A stretch of DNA of 64,000 bases from Candidatus Solirubrobacter pratensis (GCF_000425945.1 NZ_AUEK01000008.1:124001-188000); one strand, 5' to 3'; shown: positions 26,879-35,244, numbered from the stretch's first letter. Notes: generated from the sequence alone by a model not told the origin. Made by a program: numbers and translations.

Positions 26879-28032
26879 GGCTCGATCACCAGCTCGACCT
26901 CCGTCCCCTGACCGGGCACGGAGTGCACCGCCGCCCGGCCGCCATGACGCTCCATGCGTCCCATGATGGACTCCCGCAGGCCGCGCCGGTCGCCCGGCAC
27001 CGCGGCGGGCTCGAAGCCGGGCCCGCGGTCGCGCACGAACACCTCGACGCGCTCCCCCGCGACCTCGGCATAGAGCGCGATCGGCTCCGGCCCGGCGAAC
27101 TTGGACGCGTTCACGAGCGCCTCGCGCGCCGCGGCGACGAGCGCGCCCGTCGCGTCGCCGAGCGGCGCGTCGCCGACCGTCACGACGTCGATCGGCACGC
27201 CGAAGTCGCCCTCGACGTCGCTCGCCGCCTTCTCCAGCGCGGCGGCCAGCGTCGCGTCGCCGTGGGGGCGGCTGTCGTTGAGCCACGCCCGCAGCTCTCG
27301 CTCCTGCCGGCGCGCCAGCGCGGCGACCTCGCGCGGATCGCCGGCGCGCTTCTGCATCAGCGCAAGCGTCTGCAGGACGGAGTCGTGCAGGTGCGCGGCG
27401 ACCTCGGCGCGCTCCTGCGAGCGGATCCGAGCCGCGCGCTCGGCGGCGAGCCCGCGCACGAGCCGGATCCACCACGGCGCGAGGATGATCGCGCCCGCCA
27501 GCACGACCACGGCGACGGGCAGCAGCACGTCACGCGCCGGCGCCAGCGCGTCGTTGAGCCAGAGGAAGATCAGCGCGCCGCCGACCACCAGCGCGATGCC
27601 GACGCCCGCGCGCCCCGCAGCCGGCGCGGGCAGCGTGAACCCCAGCGACGGCCGCTCATCCGGGTCCACGGCCTGCGACTGGCGCCAGATCAGGGCCCCG
27701 CCGGCCGCGATGATCGCCGCCGGCCACGCGAGGCTGTCGCCGAACCACAGCCCCCACTCGCGCAGCAGCAGCATCAGCGCGAGCACGAGGCAGCCGATTC
27801 CGGCGGCCACCAGCCACGCGTCGCGGCGGTCGAGCAGGCGCGAGACGATCGGCTTCTCCGGCCCCTCCGCCGGGATCAGCATCCAGGCGAGCACGTACAG
27901 CGGGATGCCGACGCCACCGGCGAAGATCGTCGCGATGAAGCCGATCCGGATCAGCAGCGGATCGATGCCCAGTCGCGCGCCGAAGCCGGTGCAGACGCCG
28001 CCGAGGTAGCCGTGCTCGGGGTCTCGCTTCAT
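26875..28032 (-). CDS. PspC-domain sensor histidine kinase
   Basis: Membrane sensor kinase of 385 residues that fuses a PspC domain to a NarX-type kinase. The N-terminus MKRDPEHGYLGGVCTGFGARLGIDPLLIRIGF is PspC, followed by several membrane helices up to about residue 175. The HisKA_3-type phospho-acceptor is in AAHLHDSVLQTLALMQKR. The ATPase shows AAREALVNASKFAG (N box) and VRDRGPGFEP (G1). It sits in a four-gene operon with 4-nt overlaps on both sides. Envelope or membrane stress is the probable signal (known for PspC and LiaS-like systems; inferred here). Confidence 0.88.
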   Translation of the reverse strand: MKRDPEHGYLGGVCTGFGARLGIDPLLIRIGFIATIFAGGVGIPLYVLAWMLIPAEGPEKPIVSRLLDRRDAWLVAAGIGCLVLALMLLLREWGLWFGDSLAWPAAIIAAGGALIWRQSQAVDPDERPSLGFTLPAPAAGRAGVGIALVVGGALIFLWLNDALAPARDVLLPVAVVVLAGAIILAPWWIRLVRGLAAERAARIRSQERAEVAAHLHDSVLQTLALMQKRAGDPREVAALARRQERELRAWLNDSRPHGDATLAAALEKAASDVEGDFGVPIDVVTVGDAPLGDATGALVAAAREALVNASKFAGPEPIALYAEVAGERVEVFVRDRGPGFEPAAVPGDRRGLRESIMGRMERHGGRAAVHSVPGQGTEVELVIEP

Positions 28033-28205
28033 CCCGTCATCCCCGCGACCAGCAACACGATGCCCGCCGCGGCGAGCACGGCGGGCATGGCATAGCCGAA
28101 GCGCACGTCGATGATCTCGAGCCGGTCGAGGAGGAACAGCGCGCCGAGCGCGATCGTCACCAGGCCGGCGGCGATCAGCGTGCGGTCGGCGCGCCTGGAC
28201 CTCAC
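28029..28205 (-). CDS. Small two-helix membrane protein
   Basis: A 58-residue protein: a short basic N-terminus (VRSRRADR) and two hydrophobic segments, LIAAGLVTIALGALFLLDRL and YAMPAVLAAAGIVLLVAGMTG, separated by EIIDVRFG. This matches the small LiaI/DUF5668-like membrane proteins found beside PspC genes. GTG 28205 overlaps the PspC gene stop (GTGA), and its own stop overlaps the kinase start (ATGA). It is probably a membrane accessory of the stress system. Confidence 0.75.
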   Translation of the reverse strand: MRSRRADRTLIAAGLVTIALGALFLLDRLEIIDVRFGYAMPAVLAAAGIVLLVAGMTG

Positions 28206-29230
28206 GCGCAGACGGGCTCCGTGCCGGAGGTGAGGCCGTCGCGCTCGATCTGGAGGTGCCCCACGCCGATGTCGGCGTTCACGTGCACGACCGGATGGCC
28301 GGCCCGCGGCGCGGCGTCCGCGACCGAGACGTCGAGGCCGCCGTGGCCGTCGCCGCCGGGAAGGTCGGCCTGGCCGACGCCGATCTGGGCGTCGGTCGAC
28401 ACGCACGCATCCTCGGGCACCCGCACGACCGCCTCGCCCACGCCGACGACGAGCTTGACGTCGGTGCGCCCGGCCGGCAGCTCGAGCGCGCGCAGGTCCA
28501 GCTTCAGCTGGCCCGCGCCGACGCGGTACTCGGGCCGCAGCGCGGCGACGCTCGCCGGCCGGTAGTCGCGCTCGCCCACGCCGCCGCGCAGGTCGATGTC
28601 GGCGGCCGAGACGACGGCGAGCGGGAGCACGAGCACGATGGCGGGAAGGATGAGCCAGCGTGGACCGCCGAGCAGCCCGGCCGCGAGCAGCGTCACGCCG
28701 GCGGCGATGGCGATGATGGCGACCGCGACGCCGCCGCCGATCGCCGCGACGAAGCCGACGCCGGTGGCCGCGCCGAGCGACGCGATCAGCACCAGCAGCA
28801 CGAGCGTCCCGCGCGCGATCACCTGCGCGGCGTCGTCGCCGCGCTCGCCGCCGAAGGCGCGATACAGCAGGACGGCGAGGAGCCCCAGGACCGCCAGCGC
28901 GAGCAGCCCCGGCCCGAGGACGAATGCAGGCGGACCGAGAAACGACACCGCGGCGATCGCCAGGCAGACCGTCGCGACGATCGTCGTGGCGCGCGAGCGC
29001 CCGTCGATCCACGAAGGTCGCCCGTCGTCATAGGGCAGGAACGCAACAAGCGCGACGTACGCGAGCAGCCCGATGCCGCCGAAGAAGACGGAGATCCCGA
29101 AGGCGATCCGGAACAGGACGGGATCGAGGCCGAAGTAGGTGCCGAGGCCGCCCGCGACGCCCGCGACCATGTGGTCGGAGGTCGAGCGCGCGAGCCGCTT
29201 GGCAGGGGGTGTGGCGGGGGTCGAGCTCAT
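28202..29230 (-). CDS. PspC-domain membrane protein with C-terminal beta-repeat (LiaF/toastrack-like) domain
   Basis: A 342-residue membrane protein. The PspC domain opens with RSTSDHMVAGVAGGLGTYFGLDPVLFRIAF, followed by about five more helices to residue 205. The C-terminal part has short repeated strands (VGAGQLKLDLRAL, VVGVGEAVVRVPEDA, IGVGQADLPG, IGVGHLQIERDG) like the LiaF/toastrack sensor domain. It is the first gene of the PspC-kinase-regulator operon. A GGAGG site precedes the ATG by about 14 nt. Confidence 0.82.
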   Translation of the reverse strand: MSSTPATPPAKRLARSTSDHMVAGVAGGLGTYFGLDPVLFRIAFGISVFFGGIGLLAYVALVAFLPYDDGRPSWIDGRSRATTIVATVCLAIAAVSFLGPPAFVLGPGLLALAVLGLLAVLLYRAFGGERGDDAAQVIARGTLVLLVLIASLGAATGVGFVAAIGGGVAVAIIAIAAGVTLLAAGLLGGPRWLILPAIVLVLPLAVVSAADIDLRGGVGERDYRPASVAALRPEYRVGAGQLKLDLRALELPAGRTDVKLVVGVGEAVVRVPEDACVSTDAQIGVGQADLPGGDGHGGLDVSVADAAPRAGHPVVHVNADIGVGHLQIERDGLTSGTEPVCA

Positions 29231-29274
29231 GTGGTGAAGGCTGCCTCCAAGCGGCCCTTCAGACCATTGGGGAT

Positions 29275-29305
29275 GACCCTTAGGGACCCCGGGACGGTCC
29301 CGGGG
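29275..29305. promoter_or_regulatory. Palindrome cluster upstream of the PspC operon
   Basis: CCCTTAGGG (29277-29285) is followed at once by CCCCGGGAC-G-GTCCCGGGG (29287-29305), a perfect 9-bp inverted repeat around one base. The pair lies 45-75 nt upstream of the PspC gene. It is a candidate site for the operon's own LuxR-type regulator, or a hairpin in the divergent transcript. No direct evidence distinguishes these. Confidence 0.4.
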
Positions 29306-29402
29306 GCATCGAACACTCGTGGAGGTATTTCACAGAACCGATGGTCGTTCGGCTTCAGAACGTTGTCTTGGTGACGACTACTCGCCCAGGAGACCTCGTG
29401 TC

Positions 29403-29687
29403 ATGACCAACGATCGCACTCACGCCTACGGGCGCGTCGTAAAGACACTCGACGAGCTGGGGCCCACCAAGCTTCTGGCCGGCGAGCAGGCTCGCATCCG
29501 CGACGCCGCCGACACCCTCATCTTCGCCTCCGGCGCGGAGGAGACGCGTGAAGCGCTGCGCGACATCGGCCAGCTCGCCGAGGCGCTCGTCGCTTCGGGC
29601 CGCTGGCTCGAGGAGACGGTGGATCGGCTGATCGGGGACCTGCTCGGCTGTGGGCCAGCCCAGGTCCCCGAGTCCGCCGCGGCCTAG
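29403..29687 (+). CDS. Small helical protein of unknown function
   Basis: A 94-residue acidic protein, MTNDRTHAYGRVVKTLDEL onward, predicted almost wholly helical with the amphipathic segment EETREALRDIGQLAEALVASGRWLEETVDRL. ATG 29403 is preceded by AGGAG 10 nt upstream. No membrane segment or catalytic motif is visible. It faces away from the PspC operon and may share its regulatory region. I recognise no named family. Confidence 0.65.
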   Translation: MTNDRTHAYGRVVKTLDELGPTKLLAGEQARIRDAADTLIFASGAEETREALRDIGQLAEALVASGRWLEETVDRLIGDLLGCGPAQVPESAAA

Positions 29688-29691
29688 TCGC

Positions 29692-30101
29692 TCAGGTCGC
29701 GGAGAGCGGCTCGGTGAAGCCGAGCACCGAGCGCTTCGGGTAGCGGCTGAACAGCGTGCGCGCGATCTCGCGGCGCCGAGCCAGTAGGAGCCGTTGATCG
29801 AGAGATCGACCCACATCGTCGGCGCGGCCGTCGGCGCGCTCTTCTTCGGCTACCTGACCGACCGCTTCGGCCGCAAGCGGCTGTTCATGTGAGAAGCTGC
29901 CGCCGACGGCGACCTGGTACTCGCTGATGCCGAGCGCGTCCTTCTTGCTCAGCCGGCTCGCGATCGCGCCGACGATCGTCACCTCGAGCCCGTCGAGGAT
30001 CCAGACGCTGCCGAGGCCGAGGATCACGAGCCAGTGCCAGCCGCTCCACGGCAGCCGGTCCATCCGGGCCGGGACCGGGTCTCGATGTTCTCCTCGCTCA
30101 T
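29692..30101 (-). pseudogene. Decayed MFS transporter with internal inversion and deletions
   Basis: Pieces of one major-facilitator protein lie in order. The first helix, [25 protein letters not shown], is frameshifted from the start [10 protein letters not shown] (ATG 30101). Next comes [13 protein letters not shown]. The second helix and loop, [19 protein letters not shown], follow but on the plus strand (29812-29891). Then [13 protein letters not shown] (29777-29812 area), and finally [19 protein letters not shown] near 29700-29780 before an early stop. Helices 3-5 and everything after helix 6 are gone. Re-inverting the 80-bp block rejoins [12 protein letters not shown] in frame. It is a non-functional relic. 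Confidence 0.85.
29812..29891. repeat. 80-bp inverted segment bounded by CACAT/ATGTG
   Basis: The block begins with CACAT (29812-29816) and ends with ATGTG (29887-29891), a 5-bp inverted repeat. Inside, the MFS coding sense is on the plus strand while all flanking pieces are on the minus strand. The geometry fits a small inversion or template switch at these short inverted repeats. Confidence 0.75.
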
Positions 30102-30176
30102 GGTCCGGGATCTCCTGAACGCCAAGGGATGAAACGGACGCGCAGGTGCGTGGAGTGGCGGGGTACGGTGGCGTTC

Positions 30177-31511
30177 ATGAGGCGGCTGCTGGTGTGCCTG
30201 GCGCTGCTGGCCGCGGGCTGCGGCGGCGGAGCGCATCGCGCCGCCGCCACCGCGAAACCCGCCGCGCTCGAGCGCGACGTCCCGCGGCTGAGCCAGGTCG
30301 CGCCGTGCACGAGCATCACGCGCGCCAGCTGCGCCGTGCTGCAGGTGCCGCTCGACCACAGCGGGCGCACGGCGGGAACGCTGGACCTGTGCGTGGCCAT
30401 GTCGGGACCCGACGGCGCGCCGGTGCTCGTCTTCCTCAGCGGCGGCCCTGGCCAGCCGGGGCTCCCGTTCCTCGCTACCGCGCGCAGCCGGCTGGGCGCG
30501 ATCGCCAAGCGCTACCGGCTCGTCGTGATCGACCAGCGCGGCACCGGCCGCGGCGCGCTCCGCTGCCCGGCCCTGCAGCGGCAGATGGGGGCATCGGACC
30601 TGGCCCGGCCGACGGCCGCGGCGGTGCGCTCGTGCGCGGCGCGGATCGGCGAGAAGCGGCGCTACTTCACCACCGGCGACACGGTCGCCGACCTCGAGCT
30701 GCTGCGCCAGGCGCTCGGCGCCGGCAAGCTCGCGCTCGACGGCGTCTCCTACGGCACCTACGTCGCCGAGCGCTACGCGCTCGCGCACCCCGCCAACGTC
30801 AGCCGGCTCGTGCTCGACTCCGTCGTGCCCCACGCGGGCGTGACGCTGATGTCGGAGGTCTCGATGCAGGCGACGCCGCGCGTCCTGGGCCCCGCGGCGA
30901 CGCGCGACCTCGCCGCCGTCGTCCGCTCGCGCCACGACGGCCCCGAGCTGCTCGACATGCTCACCAGCCTCTCGATCGGGCGCCCGCACCTGGGCGTCGC
31001 CGTGCGCGCGCTCCGCAGCGCCGCGGCCGGGGACCGGCGGCCGCTGGACGGGCTCGCCGCCGCCGTGCTGCGCGGCGAGCGCGCGTTCAAGGCCTCCGAT
31101 CTCAGCCAGGGCCTGCACGCCAGCACGCTGTGCGCCGACACGCGCGCTCCCTGGGGCGGCGAGGACGCGCCGGCGGCGGGACGCGCGCAGAAGCTGCGCA
31201 CGGCGGCCGCCGGCGTGGACGTGGGTCCGTACGACCGCGAGACGGCGAGCGCGAACGGCATCGCGCTCCAGTGCCTCTACTGGCCCACGACCCCGGTCGC
31301 GCCGCCCCGGCTCGCCGCGAACCTCCCCGCCGTCCCGACGCTGCTGCTCGCCGGCACCAAGGACCTCTCGACCCCGCTCGAGTGGGCGCGGGCGGAGCGG
31401 GCGCACGCGCCGCGCGGGAAGCTCGTGGTCGTGCCCGGCGCGGGACACTCGCTGCAGACCCAGGGCGTCGCGGCGGTCAAGCGCGCGCTGGCGGCCTTCC
31501 TAACGGGTTGA
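30177..31511 (+). CDS. Alpha/beta-hydrolase lipoprotein (TAP-like)
   Basis: Exported serine hydrolase of 444 residues, resembling tripeptidyl aminopeptidases and proline iminopeptidases of actinobacteria. ATG 30177 gives a lipoprotein signal MRRLLVCLALLAAGCGGG. Features are the oxyanion region LSGGPGQPG, DQRGTGRG, the nucleophile elbow DGVSYGTYVAERY, and a C-terminal TAP-like part with LLLAGTKDLSTP and the catalytic histidine in VVPGAGHSLQTQG. A TACGGT box ends 7 nt before the ATG. The frame extends further upstream but lacks a signal. Its end overlaps the SMP-30 gene by 12 nt. Confidence 0.87.
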   Translation: MRRLLVCLALLAAGCGGGAHRAAATAKPAALERDVPRLSQVAPCTSITRASCAVLQVPLDHSGRTAGTLDLCVAMSGPDGAPVLVFLSGGPGQPGLPFLATARSRLGAIAKRYRLVVIDQRGTGRGALRCPALQRQMGASDLARPTAAAVRSCAARIGEKRRYFTTGDTVADLELLRQALGAGKLALDGVSYGTYVAERYALAHPANVSRLVLDSVVPHAGVTLMSEVSMQATPRVLGPAATRDLAAVVRSRHDGPELLDMLTSLSIGRPHLGVAVRALRSAAAGDRRPLDGLAAAVLRGERAFKASDLSQGLHASTLCADTRAPWGGEDAPAAGRAQKLRTAAAGVDVGPYDRETASANGIALQCLYWPTTPVAPPRLAANLPAVPTLLLAGTKDLSTPLEWARAERAHAPRGKLVVVPGAGHSLQTQGVAAVKRALAAFLTG

Positions 31512-32318
31512 CGCCCCCTCGACGCCGACGTCGACGCGGGTCAGGTGCCAGCGGCCGAGATTGGCCATGAACAGCTCGGTCCCGCGGAACGCGCAGTTGG
31601 TCGGATGGCACAGCACGTGCGCGGTCGGATCGTCGAGCAGCAGCTCGAGCGCGCCCGTGGCAGGGTCGCACCTGTAGACGCGCGACGGCTCGTAGCACGC
31701 GATGTACAGCAAGCCCCCGGCGTCGAGGGCGATGCCGTCCGGCACGCGCTCGATGCCCTCGACCACCGGCTCCGGCGCGCCACCGGCGATCGGGATCCGC
31801 ACGACCCGCTGCGCCCATGTCTCCACGACATAGAGCGCGTCGCCGCCGGGCTCCAGCGCCATCCCGTTGGCGAAGTGCAGCGGTCCCTCGTGCCACAGCT
31901 CCGCCGCGCCGGTCTCGAGGTCCACCCGCCAGATCCCCGGGCCGGCCGGATCCCGGCTGTCGGACACCCACAGGCAGCCGCGCCTGGCGTCGACGACGGG
32001 GAAGTTCGGCGTTCGCATCCCCTCCGCGAAGCGCGAGATCTCGCCACTCGCGAGGTCGAGCCGGAAGACCGCGCGGTGCGCGAGGTCGCACGAGTACAGC
32101 GCGCCCTCGCCGTCGAGCGCCACGCCGAGCGTGAAGCCGCCCGTCGTCGCGACCTGCTCGATCGCCGAGCCGTCGGGAGCGACGCGATAGAGCTCGCCGC
32201 GGTCGCCGCCGCACCAGGCGGCGCCCTCGGCGTCGAAGGCGAGGCACTCCGGATGGCTCAGGCGCGGCTCGCTCGTCGTGCCGTCGAAGAAGATCGACGC
32301 CCGCTCGAGCGCGATCAC
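31500..32318 (-). CDS. SMP-30/gluconolactonase family protein
   Basis: Six-bladed beta-propeller lactonase of 272 residues. The metal-site glutamate lies in SHPECLAFDAEG near the N-terminus, with further family segments GGFTLGVALDGEGALYSCDL, GPLHFANGMALEPGGDALYVVET (metal Asn) and RVPDGIALDAGGLLYIACYEPSRVY (catalytic Asp). It probably opens a sugar lactone to the acid after the adjacent SDR has oxidised the sugar (inference from operon). GTG start in a GTGA overlap with the SDR. It is the last gene of the sugar-acid array. Confidence 0.87.
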   Translation of the reverse strand: MIALERASIFFDGTTSEPRLSHPECLAFDAEGAAWCGGDRGELYRVAPDGSAIEQVATTGGFTLGVALDGEGALYSCDLAHRAVFRLDLASGEISRFAEGMRTPNFPVVDARRGCLWVSDSRDPAGPGIWRVDLETGAAELWHEGPLHFANGMALEPGGDALYVVETWAQRVVRIPIAGGAPEPVVEGIERVPDGIALDAGGLLYIACYEPSRVYRCDPATGALELLLDDPTAHVLCHPTNCAFRGTELFMANLGRWHLTRVDVGVEGASTR

Positions 32319-33046
32319 TCCGGCAGCTCCACGGACAGGCCCGCGAGCAGCCCGCCGTCGACGCGCAGCTCCGCGCCGGTGATGGCCGACGCGTCGTCGC
32401 TTGCCAGGTACGCGATCGCCGCGGCGACCTCGTCGGCCGACGCCACGCGGCCGAGCGGGTGCATGCGTCCCCACGCGGCGACCTGGTCCTCGGCGCTCCC
32501 GTCGCCGCGGAAGCGCTCGGCCGCCCAGCGCAGCATCGGCGTGTCCACCGAGCCCGGGGCGACGGCGTTGACCCGGATCCCGTCGCGCACGTGGTCGAGC
32601 GCCATGGCGCGCACGAGCGCGCTCAGGGCCCCTTTGCTCGCCGTGTAGGCGGCCACGCCGGTCTGCGACGCGGTCGCCTGGACCGACGAGACGATCACGA
32701 TCGCGCCCCCGCCGCGCTCGCGCAGCGCGGGCACCGCGGCGCGCGCGACCAGGTAGGCGCCGCGCACGTTGACGCCGAAGACCTCGTCCCACGTCTCCGG
32801 AGCGGTCGTCTCGACCGTCCCGTAGCGCTGCACGCCGGCGGTGTAGACGAGCACGTCGAGCGTCCCGCACCGCTCCACGAGCGCCTGCGCGTACCCCTCG
32901 TCGCGGACGTCGCCGGCCAGGCCGGCCTCCGGCTCGCGGCCGCCCGTGATCACCGTCGCGCCTTCGCGCGCGAGCCGCTCGGCGGCGGCCCGGCCGATGC
33001 CGAGCGTGCCGCCGACGACCAGCGCGGTCTTGCCCTCGAATCTCAC
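32315..33046 (-). CDS. Short-chain dehydrogenase, likely sugar dehydrogenase
   Basis: NAD(P)-dependent SDR of 243 residues. The cofactor motif is VVGGTLGIGRAAAERL (TGxxxGIG type with GGTLGIG), the structural NxG region is VYTAGVQRYG, and the catalytic triad is S in VIVSSVQA with Y-x3-K in YTASKGA. The ending ITGAELRVDGGLLAG is the family norm. Beside a lactonase, dehydratase and KDG-type kinase, a role in oxidising a free aldose is the best guess. GTG start; 4-nt overlaps on both sides. Confidence 0.88.
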   Translation of the reverse strand: MRFEGKTALVVGGTLGIGRAAAERLAREGATVITGGREPEAGLAGDVRDEGYAQALVERCGTLDVLVYTAGVQRYGTVETTAPETWDEVFGVNVRGAYLVARAAVPALRERGGGAIVIVSSVQATASQTGVAAYTASKGALSALVRAMALDHVRDGIRVNAVAPGSVDTPMLRWAAERFRGDGSAEDQVAAWGRMHPLGRVASADEVAAAIAYLASDDASAITGAELRVDGGLLAGLSVELPE

Positions 33047-34152
33047 GGAACCAGCGGCGGGAGCGTAACCTCGACGAAGCGGGGCCGGTAGATCCGGACG
33101 TCGCGCATCAGGTCGTCGAAGGCGAAGCTGTTGACGTTGTAGGAGAGGACGAGCTTGCCGCCGCGGCTGAGCTGGGGATGGAGGCGGGCGTCGTACGTGA
33201 AGAGGTTCCCGCCCGTCTCCGGCGTCCGGTAGACGGTGGTGGGTCCGCTCCACGGGCCGGTGAGGCTGCAGGCGCTGTAGGCGACGATGTCGGCCGGCAG
33301 CAGGCTGCGGTTGTCGAACGTGACGAGCACGTAGGCGTCGCCGACCTTCTGGATCCCCACGGCGGTGCCGATGCCCTGGAACAGCGGCGCGGAATCCTTG
33401 AAGTGGATCGACCAGCCGCTGCCGGTCCAGTACTCCCAGCGGCCGAGCAGGTCGCCCTGCTTGGCGCGGGCGAGCATGAGCGCGTTGGCCTTGTTGCCGT
33501 AGACGTACGAGTACCCGCCCTCGTGGACGACCGTGGAGCCCCAGGTGACGCCGTCGGCCGAGACGATCTGGCGGACGGCCTCCAGCTTCAGGGAGGGCAG
33601 CGAGAACGTGGCGATCGCGTTGCCGAGCCACTCGAAGCCGAAGACCTCGTCGGAGTACATCCAGTACTTGTTGACGAAGACGTGCAGCTTGCCGCCGTCG
33701 ACGGTCGCGCCGTTGGCCCAGTACCACGAGTCGCCGACCTGCTCCTTGCCGTCGGACTGGTGGCCGTCATCGGTCTGGATCAGCGTCTCGGGATGCCGCG
33801 GCGTGCCGCCGGTCAGCGTGTCGGTCAGCCGGTCGCCGCGCTGGAGCACGATCGAGTTCTGGATGAAGTCCTCGTTGTCGCGCGAGTGGTCGGGATTGAC
33901 CTTGTCGAGGAAGGTGTCGGCGAACACCCACGCGGTGCGGCCGTCGGGCAGCGGCACCGACGCCGTGTTGTCGGCGCCCGTCCAGTCGTCGAGCCGCCGG
34001 TTGGAGTCGCCGTAGGCGGCGAACATCTGATTCAGGGCGACAGCGGGGCGCGCCTGCGCCGGCGTGGATGGATCGAGGCGACAGGACGCCGCCGAGGCGG
34101 TCGCCGGCAGCGCGAGCAGCGCGACGACGATGGACGGGACCGCGAATCTCAT
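33043..34152 (-). CDS. Secreted beta-propeller-like protein (DUF4185/DUF5005-like)
   Basis: Exported protein of 369 residues with a clear signal peptide (MRFAVPSIVVALLALPATASAA). The body reads GRTAWVFADTFLDKVNPDHSRDN, WYWANGATVDGGKLHVFVNKYW, TVVHEGGYSYVYGNKANALML and ETGGNLFTYDARLHPQLSRGG. These resemble DUF4185/DUF5005 proteins and the GH117/GH43-type five-bladed propellers. It may be an extracellular glycosidase for the same substrate as the importer. It overlaps pfkB and SDR by 4 nt each, so it is within the operon. Confidence 0.7.
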   Translation of the reverse strand: MRFAVPSIVVALLALPATASAASCRLDPSTPAQARPAVALNQMFAAYGDSNRRLDDWTGADNTASVPLPDGRTAWVFADTFLDKVNPDHSRDNEDFIQNSIVLQRGDRLTDTLTGGTPRHPETLIQTDDGHQSDGKEQVGDSWYWANGATVDGGKLHVFVNKYWMYSDEVFGFEWLGNAIATFSLPSLKLEAVRQIVSADGVTWGSTVVHEGGYSYVYGNKANALMLARAKQGDLLGRWEYWTGSGWSIHFKDSAPLFQGIGTAVGIQKVGDAYVLVTFDNRSLLPADIVAYSACSLTGPWSGPTTVYRTPETGGNLFTYDARLHPQLSRGGKLVLSYNVNSFAFDDLMRDVRIYRPRFVEVTLPPLVP

Positions 34153-35033
34153 ACCGGCTCTCCTTGGGTTGCGTATGCGAGATGGCCCGTGCCGCCCTGG
34201 CCGCCGAGCGAGCGGGCGGCCGCGACCACGCCTTCGCGCGCCGCCTCGACGACCGTGGCGCCGCGGGCCAGGTGCGCGGCCAGGGTGCCCGCGAAGACGT
34301 CGCCCGCGCCGGTCGCGTCGACCAGCCGCTCCGCCGGCGCCGCCGGGATCTCGGCCGTCTCGGCGCCGTCGCGGACGAGCACGCCGTCGGGGCCGCACGT
34401 CACGGCGGCGGCCTGCGCGCCGAGCGCGAGCACCGCCTCGGCGGCGGCGCGCGGTGTGTCCCCGAGCCCGTCGGCGGGCCATGACGGCGTCACCACGCGG
34501 GCGAACGGGGCGATCCTCGCCAGCGCCGCCCGCGCGCGTTCAGGCGTCGTCAGGCGCGGGCGGAAGTTCGGGTCGTAGACGAGCAGCGGCGCGCGCTCGG
34601 CGGCGCGCTGAACCGCGGCGGCCGCGCCGGCGGAGATCGCCTGCGCGATGCCGCCGGCCAGCAGCACTCGATGCTCGGGGAGCCGCTCGACGTCATCCGG
34701 CGAGAGCGTGGAGGCGGCGCTGCCGCGGCGCACGTAGACGAACTCGCGCCCGCCATTGAGGTCGGCGACGCTGAAGTAGACGCCGTTCGGCGCCGCCACC
34801 CGCGCGGCGAGCGAGGTGTCGACGCCGAGCCGCTCGACGTGGCGCAGCAGCGCCGTCCCCAGCTCGTCGTCGCCGACCTTGGTCAGCAGCGCCACCGACG
34901 CGCCCGCGTCCGCCGCCGCCGCGGCGGCGTTGAGCGCGTCGCCGGAGAACGACAGCGTGGCCGGCACGCCGGCGGCGAACGGCACGGGCGAGGACACCTC
35001 CACGAGCACCTCGCCGATGACGAGGACGTCCAT
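34149..35033 (-). CDS. PfkB-family sugar kinase (2-keto-3-deoxygluconate kinase-like)
   Basis: Cytoplasmic ribokinase-family kinase of 294 residues. The first motif is FSGDALNAAAAAADAGASVALLTKVGDDELG and the second DATGAGDVFAGTLAAHL contains the catalytic Asp and anion hole. The opening MDVLVIGEVLVEVSS is typical of KDG kinases. In this array it would phosphorylate the 2-keto-3-deoxy acid produced by the dehydratase (inference). Two copies of a 92-bp repeat separate it from the upstream GH38-type gene. Confidence 0.87.
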   Translation of the reverse strand: MDVLVIGEVLVEVSSPVPFAAGVPATLSFSGDALNAAAAAADAGASVALLTKVGDDELGTALLRHVERLGVDTSLAARVAAPNGVYFSVADLNGGREFVYVRRGSAASTLSPDDVERLPEHRVLLAGGIAQAISAGAAAAVQRAAERAPLLVYDPNFRPRLTTPERARAALARIAPFARVVTPSWPADGLGDTPRAAAEAVLALGAQAAAVTCGPDGVLVRDGAETAEIPAAPAERLVDATGAGDVFAGTLAAHLARGATVVEAAREGVVAAARSLGGQGGTGHLAYATQGEPV

Positions 35034-35051
35034 GGTCACCCGCGCACCCCG

Positions 35052-35143
35052 GGGGCGGGGGTTTCGCCCCGGCGGGAGTTTCGCCCCCTGGGCGAACACT
35101 CCCAGCGAAACGAGGCCGCAGGCCGAGGCTTCGCCCTCATCGG
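35052..35143. repeat. 92-bp repeat, copy 1 (tandem, period 101 bp)
   Basis: Copy 1 of a GC-rich repeat containing nested inverted repeats: GTTTCGC...GCGAAAC outside CTGGG...CCCAG, then a GGCC-rich arm. It differs from copy 2 at two positions near its start. The structure resembles an extragenic palindromic (REP-like) element. It lies between pfkB and the GH38-type gene. Confidence 0.85.
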
Positions 35144-35152
35144 CGCGCCCCC

Positions 35153-35244
35153 GGGGCGGGAGTCTCGCCCCGGCGGGAGTTTCGCCCCCTGGGCGAACAC
35201 TCCCAGCGAAACGAGGCCGCAGGCCGAGGCTTCGCCCTCATCGG
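35153..35244. repeat. 92-bp repeat, copy 2 (carries the GH38-type stop codon)
   Basis: Copy 2 of the same element, starting 101 bp after copy 1. The stop codon and last residues of the upstream minus-strand GH38-type gene (stop at 35238-35240) fall inside it, so the element inserted at, or was recruited as, the gene's 3' end. It may also act as a terminator or mRNA-stability hairpin within the long operon. Confidence 0.85.

Noticed and set aside
35034-35240. Possible coding extension of pfkB or a small gene through the 92-bp repeats
   Set aside because: Open frames there are translations of the repeat itself; the pfkB family N-terminus begins at 35033.
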